A stretch of 64,000 nt of DNA. Source: Phaeocystidibacter luteus (lineage in GTDB: Bacteria > Bacteroidota > Bacteroidia > Flavobacteriales > Schleiferiaceae). Below, piece after piece: positions 1-8,276 of the stretch (the first letter of the stretch is position 1; the number at the start of each line of letters is the position of its first letter). Both the position numbers and the translations under genes were made by a program. The notes beneath the pieces were generated by a model, which searched no databases, was not told where the DNA came from, and was given only the letters and a program-made list of their open reading frames with translations. The stretch covers positions 115,007 through 179,006 of the forward strand of contig NZ_WBVO01000007.1 of NCBI RefSeq assembly GCF_008933115.1, written 5' to 3'.

Positions 1-1
1 A

Positions 2-868
2 GATTTTCCAACCGCCGACAAGCTCGTGCAAGCGTGTCTAGAGCACTCAGGCAAAAGCATTCGAATCGGAATTACTGGTGTTCCAGGGGTAGGGAAAAGC
101 ACATTTGTTGAGCGCTTTGGATTGGAGTGGATTGAGAAAAATCACAAAGTCGCCGTATTGGCGGTCGACCCAAGCTCAGCTAAAACCGGCGGAAGTATCC
201 TTGGAGATAAAACACGCATGAATCGTCTTTCTCAAAATGAAAACGCCTTCATTCGCCCTAGCCCAAGCGCCGGCAGCCTTGGAGGTGTTGCCCGAAAGAC
301 GCGTGAAACCATGATTCTTTGTGAAGCTGCAGGGTACGACATCATTCTAGTTGAAACTGTAGGTGTTGGACAAAGCGAGACGAGCGTGAAACGTATGGTT
401 GATCTGTTCGCATTGCTTCTACTTCCCGGAGCGGGTGACGAGCTACAGGGAATCAAGCGGGGAATCATGGAGATGGCCGACCTCATCCTCCTCAACAAGG
501 CGGATAGTGGTCAGGAACGGAAAGCCCAACTCGCGGCTGCGGAAGTCCGTCGAGCCTTAAAGCTCTACCCGGACGACCCACGTGGCTGGACCATTCCAGT
601 GGAGCCAATCTCTGCTGTGGAAGGAACGAACATCCCGGAAGTAATCGACGAAATCGAAAAATTCCGTCGACATATGGAACTCAAAGGTCATTGGCACGAG
701 CTCCGCAGCTCTCAAGCCCTTTGGTGGCTCGATGACACCATTGGCGAGCTTCTTCACTCCTACTGGCTTCAACAGGGCGACAATGCAACCCGACTTTCAG
801 AGGTGAAAGCAAAGGTTCAATCGGGAGAAATGAGTCCGCTTGCGGGCGCGAGAAGGTTGTTTGGGTAG
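2..868 (+). CDS. meaB: MeaB/ArgK-type GTPase, methylmalonyl-CoA mutase chaperone (5' end cut by window)
   Basis: G3E-family P-loop GTPase that in known systems gates adenosylcobalamin loading and protects methylmalonyl-CoA mutase. Visible motifs: P-loop GVPGVGKST near visible residues 26-34, VDPSS, the MeaB signature ETVGVGQSE, and the G4 motif NKAD. The frame is open to the first bases of the window (DFPTADKLV before the GTG at 26), so GTG 26 is not the start; roughly 30-40 residues lie upstream, judged from the usual length of about 320-330. The C-terminus (SPLAGARRLFG) looks complete. No mutase subunit is in the window; it may lie upstream. The TAG stop is embedded in the first unit of a heptamer repeat tract. 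Confidence 0.93.
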   Translation, partial: DFPTADKLVQACLEHSGKSIRIGITGVPGVGKSTFVERFGLEWIEKNHKVAVLAVDPSSAKTGGSILGDKTRMNRLSQNENAFIRPSPSAGSLGGVARKTRETMILCEAAGYDIILVETVGVGQSETSVKRMVDLFALLLLPGAGDELQGIKRGIMEMADLILLNKADSGQERKAQLAAAEVRRALKLYPDDPRGWTIPVEPISAVEGTNIPEVIDEIEKFRRHMELKGHWHELRSSQALWWLDDTIGELLHSYWLQQGDNATRLSEVKAKVQSGEMSPLAGARRLFG

Positions 869-1018
869 GCTTGAGGCTTGAGGCTGAAGGCTAAAGGCTA
901 AAGGCTAAAGGCTAAAGGCCAAAGATACCGCCATTGCGACTAACCAACTCCGAAACCGTCCAACCCTCTAACCCTCCAAAAGTCTGACCCTCTAACCCTC
1001 TAAAAGTCTAACCCTCCA
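867..1018. repeat. Heptamer tract plus CCCTCTAA-rich tail, direct-repeat copy 1
   Basis: 867-922 holds eight degenerate 7-bp units (two AGGCTTG, one AGGCTGA, four AGGCTAA, one AGGCCAA), starting inside the meaB stop codon. A segment beginning CCGCCATTGCGACTAACC (930-947) and a run of AACCCTCTAA/AACCCTCCAA motifs follow. The same order recurs at 1251-1408, so the element at 1024-1203 is bracketed by direct repeats of about 150 bp. No gene is seen between 869 and 1399. Confidence 0.85.
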
Positions 1019-1023
1019 TTTCC

Positions 1024-1203
1024 GGGGTCCACAACCCCACCCCGTTCTCAAGCTACAATTCCACCGCCAATTAGTCGTGTTGTAAACGTTTAACAACGGG
1101 TAGTTTTCAACATCACACAAAAGGACAAATTTGTCCCTGTGAGTTTCCACAAAGTGTCAGAAATACTAAATAACTTGAAACCGGGGAGGGGCTGAATAGA
1201 CCC
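1024..1203 (+). mobile_element. MITE-like 180 bp element, copy 1
   Basis: Imperfect terminal inverted repeats of about 33 bp: the left end (1024-1056, GGGGTCC...CTCAAGCTAC) matches the reverse complement of the right end (1170-1203, GGGTC...TTCAAGTTAT). Inside are two perfect palindromes, TAAACGTTTA (1083-1092) and GGACAAATTTGTCC (1123-1136), centres 42 bp apart, with TAGTTTTCAAC between them. A second copy in inverted orientation lies at 42565-42749. No coding capacity and no clear target-site duplication. It could be a non-autonomous transposon or a structured intergenic repeat. Confidence 0.65.
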
Positions 1204-1250
1204 TTAATTTTTTCGCCCACCGGCAGATGAGGCGACGATTGGCGGGCCGG

Positions 1251-1408
1251 AGGCTTGAGGCTAAGGGCTAAAGGCTAACGGCTAACGGCTAACGGCTAAC
1301 GGCTAACGTTATCGCCATTGCGACTAACCAACTCCGAAACCGTCCAACCCTCTAACCCTCTAAAAGTCTATCCCTCCAAAGGTTTAACCCTCCAAAGGTC
1401 TAAAACTC
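1251..1408. repeat. Heptamer tract plus CCCTCTAA-rich tail, direct-repeat copy 2
   Basis: 1251-1306 again contains eight heptamers (AGGCTTG, AGGCTAA, GGGCTAA, AGGCTAA, then four CGGCTAA). The CGCCATTGCGACTAACC segment and AACCCTCTAA/AACCCTCCAA runs follow and extend into the 3' end of the minus-strand gene that stops at 1400. The tract resembles 867-1018 closely by eye, with the last heptamers homogenised to a different variant. Confidence 0.85.
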
Positions 1409-1921
1409 CTTATACGCCTCCGACTTCATATAATGAATCGCATTTCTCGTCGGGAAGGTTCCCAACTCCATAGCGTGCTCGAGGATTTTCTTAGACAATT
1501 CTGCGCCAGTAGAGCCCTCAGGAAGTTGACTAGCCACGCGGTTTACAATACTCACGGTGGCCGATTTTGCCGTTACAACCATCTGCCAAGCTTCTTCAGA
1601 AATGTAAATCTGCTGACTCAAGTTGTACTCAAATTCGTTGCGAATGGTCTTTAGCAGAAGGGATTGGTATTCTGATGCCGACAATCCCTTAGAAGGAATG
1701 CGAACCAACAAACTGCTCGGTGTAATACGCTCCAAAAAGAGAGTCAAGCGCTCATAGGCCTGCAAGCGAACAGGCAATGCCTGCTTCTGAGTTTCCTTCC
1801 TGAGGTAATATCTCCTACGGTTTTCCTCGTTCTCTGTGAAGTTGGACAACATCAAGTAAGCCAACAAGAGCATCAATAAAGCTGGGAAAGTGTATTTCAG
1901 GATCTCAAGAAAGATCTCCAT
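1400..1921 (-). CDS. Conserved hypothetical protein with N-terminal membrane anchor
   Basis: A 173-residue protein with one hydrophobic helix at about residues 4-27 (LLMLLLAYLML core), a basic stretch (ENRRRYYLRKE) and a soluble helical domain. It resembles a short single-anchor family common in Bacteroidota, but I cannot name a function. ATG 1921 is chosen over an upstream TTG at 1948 because it sits directly before the membrane helix. It converges on meaB, and the gap between them is entirely repeat sequence. Its last codons overlap the CCCTCTAA-rich repeat, so the exact C-terminus may have been set by repeat insertion. Confidence 0.7.
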   Translation of the reverse strand: MEIFLEILKYTFPALLMLLLAYLMLSNFTENEENRRRYYLRKETQKQALPVRLQAYERLTLFLERITPSSLLVRIPSKGLSASEYQSLLLKTIRNEFEYNLSQQIYISEEAWQMVVTAKSATVSIVNRVASQLPEGSTGAELSKKILEHAMELGTFPTRNAIHYMKSEAYKEF

Positions 1922-2001
1922 AAGCGCGATTCGTTTGTGAAGTAGCAAATATCGAAAAAAAATGGGGCCACTTTACGCGATGTCGCACATCTTAAAACCT
2001 T

Positions 2002-2009
2002 TACATTTG
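2002..2009 (+). promoter_or_regulatory. Bacteroidota -7 box TACATTTG before the aminotransferase
   Basis: Matches the TAnnTTTG consensus of the primary sigma factor of Bacteroidota. It ends at a GTG that would otherwise be a possible start at 2009, so the downstream ATG at 2030 is the better start. Confidence 0.7.
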
Positions 2010-2029
2010 TGTCTTACATTGATTCAACT

Positions 2030-3226
2030 ATGACTGATTTACTCTCCACTCGCGTAAAAGCGTTGGAACTACCGATGACCATCGAAATGTCCAAGAAAAG
2101 TCGCGAACTCGCGGCCAAAGGCATCGACGTGATTAGTCTAAGTCTCGGCGAACCAGATTTCGACACTCCAGATTTCATCAAGGAAGCAGCCATCCAAGGG
2201 ATACGCGACAATTACAGTCACTACATGCCCGTACCCGGCTACAACGACCTTCGAGAAGCGATTGCCGGAAAGTTCAAAAGAGACAATAACCTTGAGTACG
2301 GCATCGACCAAATCGTAGTTTCCACCGGAGCAAAACAAACCCTTGCCAACCTCATGCTCAGCCTAATTGAGCCAGGAGACGACGTCATCGTGCCCGCTCC
2401 CTACTGGGTTAGCTATGTTGGAATGATCGAATTCTGTGAAGGAAATCCCGTAGTCATCCCAACCACCGTTGAATCAGGATTCAGAATTACCCCAGAACAA
2501 CTCGAGGCCGCCATCACCCCAAAAACAAAGTTGATGGTGTTCTCTTCGCCTAACAACCCTTCCGGAGCGATGTACTCCCAGGAGGACCTAGAAGGAATTG
2601 CGGCCGTTCTGAGAAATCATCCGGATGTTTTCATCATCAGCGATGAAATCTATGAGCACATTAGATATACCACCGACCATGTAAGCATTGCTTCCATAGA
2701 AGGTATGTATGACCGCACAGCCACGGTGAATGGATTGTCTAAGGGCTTCGCCATGACCGGTTGGCGAATCGGTTATATGGGTTGTCCTGCTTGGCTCGCT
2801 AAAGCCTGCGATAAAATTCAAAGTCAATTTACCAGCGGAACAAGCAGTATTTCACAACGCGCAGCCATCGCTGCCGTTGCAGCAAAACCTTCCGAAGTGC
2901 AATACATGGTCGACGCTTTTGCAAGTCGCCGCAAACTCATGATTGAAACATTTGGAACCTTACCGGGGTTTGTAACTCGTAATCCCGATGGCGCTTTCTA
3001 TATGTTTGCCGACATCACCGCACTCCTCGGAAAGAAGTTTGGCGATGTGGTGATTGAAAATGACCTTGACCTTTCCATGTATTTCCTAACCGAAGGACAT
3101 GTTAGTAGTGTTCCCGGTTCGGCTTTTGGCCTGCCAGGTCACGTTCGATTCAGCTATGCAGCTTCCGAAGAAGATTTGAAAGAAGCGCATCGCCGACTCG
3201 AAAACGCCATCAACCAACTAAGCTGA
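2030..3226 (+). CDS. aspC: Class I PLP aminotransferase (aspartate aminotransferase type)
   Basis: Fold-type I aminotransferase, most likely transferring the amino group between aspartate and 2-oxoglutarate in the cytoplasm. Seen: LGEPDFDTP near the N-terminus, PNNPSG around residue 175, SDEIYE around 205, the PLP-lysine motif NGLSKGFAMTGWRIGY with Lys near 238, and the substrate-binding arginine in VRFSYA close to the end. About 398 residues, normal for the family. The ATG is chosen because a TACATTTG box overlaps the upstream GTG. Subfamily Ib enzymes can act on several amino acids, so the substrate is inferred. The next gene starts 1 nt after its stop, suggesting cotranscription. Confidence 0.88.
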   Translation: MTDLLSTRVKALELPMTIEMSKKSRELAAKGIDVISLSLGEPDFDTPDFIKEAAIQGIRDNYSHYMPVPGYNDLREAIAGKFKRDNNLEYGIDQIVVSTGAKQTLANLMLSLIEPGDDVIVPAPYWVSYVGMIEFCEGNPVVIPTTVESGFRITPEQLEAAITPKTKLMVFSSPNNPSGAMYSQEDLEGIAAVLRNHPDVFIISDEIYEHIRYTTDHVSIASIEGMYDRTATVNGLSKGFAMTGWRIGYMGCPAWLAKACDKIQSQFTSGTSSISQRAAIAAVAAKPSEVQYMVDAFASRRKLMIETFGTLPGFVTRNPDGAFYMFADITALLGKKFGDVVIENDLDLSMYFLTEGHVSSVPGSAFGLPGHVRFSYAASEEDLKEAHRRLENAINQLS

Positions 3227-3227
3227 G

Positions 3228-5060
3228 ATGTCAGACTCTCTGAAGAGACGTGTCAACGCTATTCGTGAGCGTATCAATATCCGACTATTCGATAGCCGAG
3301 ATAATGTATTGCGCGACCTTCGAACTGCCGGTGTCCTTGTTTCTTCACTGACCATCCTCGCACTCATCTATTTTCACGGTTTTCACCTCACCATTCCAGA
3401 ACGTGTGGTCGTGGGCTTCATCATCAAGTTCTCTATCGGGTTCTATCTGTTAAAGTACGTCCTAGAGTTCGTGTACTCCTTCTCGCCTATTCAGCACTTA
3501 AAAGAGACGAAATGGGAGGGAATACTGATGGCCTTTCTCTTCCTGAATATCCTGTCGATTAACATATTCGACACGGAAATAATGAGTTTCTTCGGAGAGC
3601 TCCTGGGCCTCGAAGCCCTCGATCAATTCTTCCTGATCTTCATTCAAGGGTACTTCCTACTCATCGTGTTCTTAGAACTCGGAAAGGCGAGTACTTTCTT
3701 GCCCTTCGCATCGCTAAGTCCACCTGCCTTGCTGGCCATTTCTTTTATCATATTGATATTGATTGGAACCGGCCTATTGATGCTGCCAGAGATGACATCA
3801 AGTGGCATGTCTATGCCTTTCAGTGATGCATTGTTTACGAGCATTTCTGCAAGCTGCGTTACAGGTTTGATCGTGGTTGATACAGCCACCTACTTCAGCT
3901 TCAAAGGTCAGTTTATCATCATGATGCTCTTCCAATTGGGAGGTCTAAACATCATTTCATTCGCTACGTTCTTTGCGCTCTTCACAAAGAAGGGAATTGG
4001 CATCCGACACCAAAGCTTGATACAGGCGAACTATTCCAATGAAAGCCTCACCTCTAGTGCTGAACTGTTCCGAAAAATCATACGCTTCACCTTTCAAATC
4101 GAAGCACTAGGCGCAATTTTGATCTTCTTCTTTTGGGGGGCAAACTTGCATTTCGATTCTCTCGGTCAACGGCTCTTCTACTCCATATTCCACTCCATTT
4201 CAGCATTTAACAATGCGGGATTCTCACTCTTTACAAACGGATTGATGGAGGCGCCGATTCAAAACAGTTACTTCCTGCACCTCATCATTGCCATTATCGT
4301 GATCTTCGGCGGTCTTGGCTTTGGGACCATCCGCGACATATTCACACTTAGGCAGGTTCGAGAGCGGATGCGAAAACCGTGGAAAACACTTAGTGTAGGT
4401 AGTAGAATTGCGCTCTACAGTACAGGTGTGCTCCTCGTACTTGGGTTCGTTGTTTTCTTTGTTTTTGAGTTTAACGGAACGATGGCCGATAAGTCGATTG
4501 GCGGTCAAATTATAACGGCAATTTTCCAATCTGCCACGACGAGAACGGCGGGATTCAACACCGTAGATATCGGATCCTTAGCCCTACCTGTACTCATTTT
4601 CTTCATCTTTTTGATGTTCATTGGAGCATCCACAGGCTCCACCGGCGGCGGTATCAAAACAACCACCTTCGCCCTCGTATTCCTCTCAGCTTGGTCAACC
4701 ATTCGAGGTAAAAAGAAGGTTGAAATTTTCAAACAAACCATCCCTTGGGAACTACTAAATCGAGCTTTCAGCATTTTCCTGTTCTCGGTCAGCGTAATTC
4801 TCGTCGGCATTTTTGTTTTGAGTATTTCAGACCCACATCTCGGTCTAGCTCGCATAGCCTTCGAAGAGGTCAGCGCCTTCTGTACGGTAGGATTGTCAAC
4901 TGGAATCACATCTGAATTATCGGGTGTAGGACGCACCGTGATTATGCTTTCCATGTTCATCGGTCGTATTGGAACCATCACGCTCGCTTTCGCATTGAGC
5001 AGCCGAAAGAAAGAGTCGAACGACTACAAGTACCCAAAGGCAAACTTCATGGTCGGTTAA
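3228..5060 (+). CDS. TrkH/KtrB-family potassium uptake membrane protein
   Basis: Integral membrane K+ (or Na+-coupled K+) transporter. All four pore-loop signatures are visible in order: SCVTGLIV, NNAGFSLF, TRTAGFNTVD and CTVGLSTGIT, each carrying the filter glycine, plus STGSTGGGIKTTT in the linker typical of TrkH. At 610 residues it is longer than classical TrkH (about 480); the extra length is an N-terminal block of about 150 residues with several hydrophobic helices ahead of the first pore unit. No TrkA/KtrA NAD-binding regulator is in the window, so the partner must be encoded elsewhere. It starts immediately after the aminotransferase stop. Confidence 0.9.
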   Translation: MSDSLKRRVNAIRERINIRLFDSRDNVLRDLRTAGVLVSSLTILALIYFHGFHLTIPERVVVGFIIKFSIGFYLLKYVLEFVYSFSPIQHLKETKWEGILMAFLFLNILSINIFDTEIMSFFGELLGLEALDQFFLIFIQGYFLLIVFLELGKASTFLPFASLSPPALLAISFIILILIGTGLLMLPEMTSSGMSMPFSDALFTSISASCVTGLIVVDTATYFSFKGQFIIMMLFQLGGLNIISFATFFALFTKKGIGIRHQSLIQANYSNESLTSSAELFRKIIRFTFQIEALGAILIFFFWGANLHFDSLGQRLFYSIFHSISAFNNAGFSLFTNGLMEAPIQNSYFLHLIIAIIVIFGGLGFGTIRDIFTLRQVRERMRKPWKTLSVGSRIALYSTGVLLVLGFVVFFVFEFNGTMADKSIGGQIITAIFQSATTRTAGFNTVDIGSLALPVLIFFIFLMFIGASTGSTGGGIKTTTFALVFLSAWSTIRGKKKVEIFKQTIPWELLNRAFSIFLFSVSVILVGIFVLSISDPHLGLARIAFEEVSAFCTVGLSTGITSELSGVGRTVIMLSMFIGRIGTITLAFALSSRKKESNDYKYPKANFMVG

Positions 5061-5118
5061 TCCATTGGCAACCAAGCGGATTATCTCTTGAACATTCTTT
5101 CTACTCCACCCGTTTAAC

Positions 5119-5126
5119 TACCTTTG
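5119..5126 (+). promoter_or_regulatory. -7 box TACCTTTG before menG/ubiE
   Basis: TAnnTTTG match 31 bp upstream of the ATG at 5158, in the 97-bp gap after the K+ transporter gene. It suggests menG-porT-permease is its own transcription unit. Confidence 0.65.
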
Positions 5127-5157
5127 CACCCGCTTATTAAAACGCAAGATTGAACCT

Positions 5158-5883
5158 ATGGCAGAAGTTAAGCCGTACGCCGCCGAGGAAGGCTCTAAGA
5201 AGGAGCAAGTTGCGAAGATGTTCGACAATATCTCCGCTCGATACGACTTCCTCAATCACCTTCTTTCACTCGGCATCGACAAAGGATGGAGAAAAAAGGT
5301 TGTTCGCCTCATCGCGAAAGACAATCCTTCTACTATTCTCGACATCGCCACGGGCACAGCTGATCTTGCCATTGCCCTTTCAAAGATTCCAAACACTCAG
5401 ATTACCGGTGTAGACATCTCTGCCGGAATGTTGAAAGTGGGAGGAGAAAAGATCGATAAGAAAGGTCTGAGCGAACGCATCGCACTGCAACTTGGCGATT
5501 CTGAAAACTTGCCTTTTGAAGACAATAGTTTCGACGCCATTACTGTAGCCTTTGGAGTACGCAACTTTGAAAATCTAGAAGCCGGACTAAAGGAAATCTA
5601 CCGTGTTGTAAAACCCGGTGGCAGAATCGCTGTGCTTGAGTTCTCTCAGCCCACTGGTTTCCCTTTCAAGCAGGTGTATAGATTCTACTTCAAGTATATC
5701 CTGCCGACTATCGGCCGCTTGGTCAGCAAAGACCAATCCGCATATACTTACTTACCTGAATCAGTGGATGCATTCCCATACGGAACGAGGTTCATCAATC
5801 TGCTCAATAAGCTAGGGTTTGTTGATTCCAACGCTAGAGAAGTTACCTTTGGCGTAGCAACAATTTATTCTGCTACAAAATAA
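5158..5883 (+). CDS. menG: Demethylmenaquinone methyltransferase (UbiE/MenG)
   Basis: SAM-dependent C-methyltransferase for the last step of menaquinone synthesis. Seen: the SAM-binding motif [11 protein letters not shown] near residue 60, VDISAGML, the family signature [13 protein letters not shown] around 125-135, and [16 protein letters not shown] around 150-165. Length 241, typical. The family also contains the ubiquinone enzyme UbiE; menaquinone is assumed because Bacteroidota use it. It is followed 25 bp later by a porT-like gene, an arrangement I recall as common in Flavobacteria. Confidence 0.93.
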   Translation: MAEVKPYAAEEGSKKEQVAKMFDNISARYDFLNHLLSLGIDKGWRKKVVRLIAKDNPSTILDIATGTADLAIALSKIPNTQITGVDISAGMLKVGGEKIDKKGLSERIALQLGDSENLPFEDNSFDAITVAFGVRNFENLEAGLKEIYRVVKPGGRIAVLEFSQPTGFPFKQVYRFYFKYILPTIGRLVSKDQSAYTYLPESVDAFPYGTRFINLLNKLGFVDSNAREVTFGVATIYSATK

Positions 5884-5908
5884 GAATAGACTCAGGTCGT
5901 TCTCACCC

Positions 5909-6613
5909 ATGTTGAAAGCATCTAAGTTCATAACACTCCTTCTACTCGTCCTCGGTTCGTCCAGCGCCTTTGCGCAAAACGGCACCAAGAACCTTCGTCT
6001 GTACGATCAACGTCCAGTGCACTTCGGGTTTTACGTAGGTGTGAACTTCTACGACTTTCAACTTCGCATGAAAGAGGATATCTCCAAGGTTCCTGACTTC
6101 TTCGGGGTGCGCACAGAAGTTAGCCCAGGCTACAGCATCGGTATTGTGAGTGACCTAAGGTTGAGCCATCACCTCAATCTTCGTTTCCTTCCTTCCTTCG
6201 TGAATACGGAGCGCAAGCTTTACTTCGACATGATCGATCCATACTCTGGAATTCGATCCGAACAAGAGCGCATTATCGAAAGCTCACTTGTTCAAGCGCC
6301 CTTCGAACTCAAGTTCAAAACCGAGCGAATCCACAACCACCGTTGGTACGTGCTTGCTGGTTTCACCTATTCCTTCGACTTGGCCTCTAAGGAAAAGTTG
6401 GAAGACGACCTTATCTTCAAACTCAACTCAAGCGATCTCAGTTACGACTTCGGTATTGGGATGGATATTTACTTCGAGTATTTCAAGCTTTCTCCACAAA
6501 TCAAAGGTTTTTGGGGATTCCAAGATCTGACCATTCCTGACGGCACCGTTCCAGTGTCTGGATTAGAGAGCACTCACACTCGCGGCATGCTCTTCTGCCT
6601 TACCTTCGAATAA
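5909..6613 (+). CDS. porT: PorT/SprT-like outer-membrane beta-barrel protein (type IX secretion)
   Basis: A 234-residue exported protein with a clear signal peptide (about 22 residues ending in SAFAQ) followed by alternating beta strands of an eight-stranded barrel and an aromatic-ended C-terminal strand (MLFCLTFE). Size, predicted topology and position directly after menG/ubiE match PorT, a protein required for type IX secretion and gliding-associated export. No other T9SS component lies in the window. The call rests mainly on context and general fold, so a generic outer-membrane barrel is the alternative. Its stop overlaps the next start by 1 nt (TAATG). Confidence 0.68.
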   Translation: MLKASKFITLLLLVLGSSSAFAQNGTKNLRLYDQRPVHFGFYVGVNFYDFQLRMKEDISKVPDFFGVRTEVSPGYSIGIVSDLRLSHHLNLRFLPSFVNTERKLYFDMIDPYSGIRSEQERIIESSLVQAPFELKFKTERIHNHRWYVLAGFTYSFDLASKEKLEDDLIFKLNSSDLSYDFGIGMDIYFEYFKLSPQIKGFWGFQDLTIPDGTVPVSGLESTHTRGMLFCLTFE

Positions 6614-7524
6614 TGAACTTCGACTTCGCGAAGAACTACCGCGACCGTCTACTTGGCAACCCGAAAAGTCGGGGTGTTACCTTCATGCTCATTTCGGTCA
6701 TCGGATTTGCATTGATGAATCTCGTAGTCAAGTTTCTCGGCAATAGAATACCGGCGCCAGAACTCGTGTTCTTCCGAAGTGTCGTATCCCTCGGCCTTAG
6801 CCTATGGTACATCACGAGGAGAAAACTCAAACCGCTTGGCAACAATCGGAAATGGCTCGTTCTCCGCGGCGTCTTCGGAGTTACAGCACTGACGTCCTTC
6901 TTCTACACCCTTCAACACCTGCCACTCTCTGCCGCAATTGTCATTCAATACCTCTCCCCTATTTTCACAGCCTTGTTTGCTACTTGGCTTCTCAAAGAAG
7001 TTGTGAAAGGGTACCAATGGCTCTTCTTCGTGATTTCTTTTGCTGGGATTGCACTTATCCGGGGTTTTGAAGAAACTATTGACACCACTTACTTGATCTT
7101 GGGAATTGTAAGTTCAGTCTTTGCCGGACTTGCCTACAACGCAATTGGCAAACTGGCTAAAACCGACGACCCCGTAGTTGTGGTATTCTACTTCCCGCTC
7201 ATCGCCACCCCGATTATGGCACTCTTGGGCCTCACCGGCATTGTAGATTTCGTAATGCCTATCGGACGGGAATGGCTCCTATTGCTATTGATGGGAGTGC
7301 TTACACAGATCGCGCAAGTTTACATGACCAAGGCTTTTCAATCGAGCTCACTCAGCGGTTTGGCTGGAATGAAGTACTTGGGAATCATTTTCGCCTTATC
7401 GTTCGACTACTTCATCTTCGGCGTAACGTATGGTTGGATCACCATTGCTGGTATGGGCTTGGTGATTGGTGGGGTGTTGCTCAACTTGTTCTTCAAACCT
7501 CGCAAGAGCCCTAAGGCCTCGTAG
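6613..7524 (+). CDS. EamA/DMT-family transporter (drug/metabolite exporter type)
   Basis: A 303-residue protein with about ten hydrophobic helices in two tandem EamA repeats. The first repeat includes PAPELVFFRSVVS and PLSAAIVIQYLSPIFTAL, both typical of the family; the second includes a QVYMTKAFQ segment. It is probably an inner-membrane exporter or permease of small metabolites; the substrate cannot be read from sequence. The start overlaps the porT stop. The last 14 bp overlap the end of the convergent methyltransferase gene. Confidence 0.85.
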   Translation: MNFDFAKNYRDRLLGNPKSRGVTFMLISVIGFALMNLVVKFLGNRIPAPELVFFRSVVSLGLSLWYITRRKLKPLGNNRKWLVLRGVFGVTALTSFFYTLQHLPLSAAIVIQYLSPIFTALFATWLLKEVVKGYQWLFFVISFAGIALIRGFEETIDTTYLILGIVSSVFAGLAYNAIGKLAKTDDPVVVVFYFPLIATPIMALLGLTGIVDFVMPIGREWLLLLLMGVLTQIAQVYMTKAFQSSSLSGLAGMKYLGIIFALSFDYFIFGVTYGWITIAGMGLVIGGVLLNLFFKPRKSPKAS

Positions 7525-8245
7525 CCTCGGCGAGAATAATCCCAGTGGCCATCGCTACGTTCAGGCTTTCCGCTCCATCGCTTCTCAAACGTGGTATAGT
7601 TACAATGCTGTTAGCTATTTCGCACACCTCAGGTCTTGGACCAACACCTTCGTTTCCCATCACGAGAACGGTTGGCTGATTCCAATCCATTTCAGCATAG
7701 TTCTCACCATCCATATCGGCAATGGCTACCCGGTATCCTTCTCCTTTTAGTTTGAGAAGCTCCTCAACCAAGTTGACACTTTGCGGAACAACACGTGCCA
7801 AGCTTCCCATGCTCGATTGCACGACTTTCCCATTCCAAATATCGACGCAATCTTCCGAAAGCAAGAGGTCATCCACATTAAACCAATCGGCTAGGCGAAT
7901 AATTGTCCCCATGTTTCCGGGGTCGCGAACCCCATCGAGAGCAAGAATGAATGGCCCCCTTCCTTTTGAAATATCTTTGGGAATGCTGAATACGGCAAGC
8001 GTTCCATGCGGAGTTTGAAGTTGAGAAATCGACTTTAAGTCGCGCTCAGATACAATTGTAGGTTGAGCTTGAATTCCAGAAGGGATGGAATATTCCTCTG
8101 TGGCAAACCAATTTTTGATAATGAACCCAGCTTTGAGAAACTCTTCAACTACCTTAGGAGTTTCAGCAATAAAGGCACTTTCCTTCGTTCTGAACTTCTT
8201 AAGTTGCAGTTGTTGAATACGTTTGGATTCATTCTTGCTTATCAC
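7511..8245 (-). CDS. SPOUT-class RNA 2'-O-methyltransferase (TrmH/SpoU family)
   Basis: Trefoil-knot methyltransferase acting on rRNA or tRNA with SAM. All three SpoU motifs are present: LDGVRDPGNMGTIIR around residue 105, VMGNEGVGP around 195, and IPRLRSDGAESLNVAMATGI around 215-235. The N-terminal part (KNESKRIQQLQLKKFRTKES) matches the substrate-binding L30e-like domain of the RlmB/TrmH group. The start is a GTG at 8245; no nearby ATG fits. Which nucleotide is modified cannot be told. It is divergent from tamL and converges on the EamA gene. Confidence 0.88.
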   Translation of the reverse strand: MISKNESKRIQQLQLKKFRTKESAFIAETPKVVEEFLKAGFIIKNWFATEEYSIPSGIQAQPTIVSERDLKSISQLQTPHGTLAVFSIPKDISKGRGPFILALDGVRDPGNMGTIIRLADWFNVDDLLLSEDCVDIWNGKVVQSSMGSLARVVPQSVNLVEELLKLKGEGYRVAIADMDGENYAEMDWNQPTVLVMGNEGVGPRPEVCEIANSIVTIPRLRSDGAESLNVAMATGIILAEATRP

Positions 8246-8258
8246 GGTCTGTTCCGTT

Positions 8259-8266
8259 TAACTTTG
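8259..8266 (+). promoter_or_regulatory. -7 box TAACTTTG before tamL
   Basis: TAnnTTTG match 11 bp upstream of the tamL ATG (8277), in the 31-bp divergent gap between the methyltransferase and tamL. It implies a very short 5' leader. Confidence 0.65.
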
Positions 8267-8276
8267 TACTCAATTC

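Noticed and set aside
1024..1203. Insertion sequence with transposase
   Set aside because: The element has no reading frame of useful size; only a non-autonomous element is possible.
4505..4981. 158-residue minus-strand frame inside the K+ transporter gene
   Set aside because: Shadow of the transporter coding sequence; no recognisable protein features.
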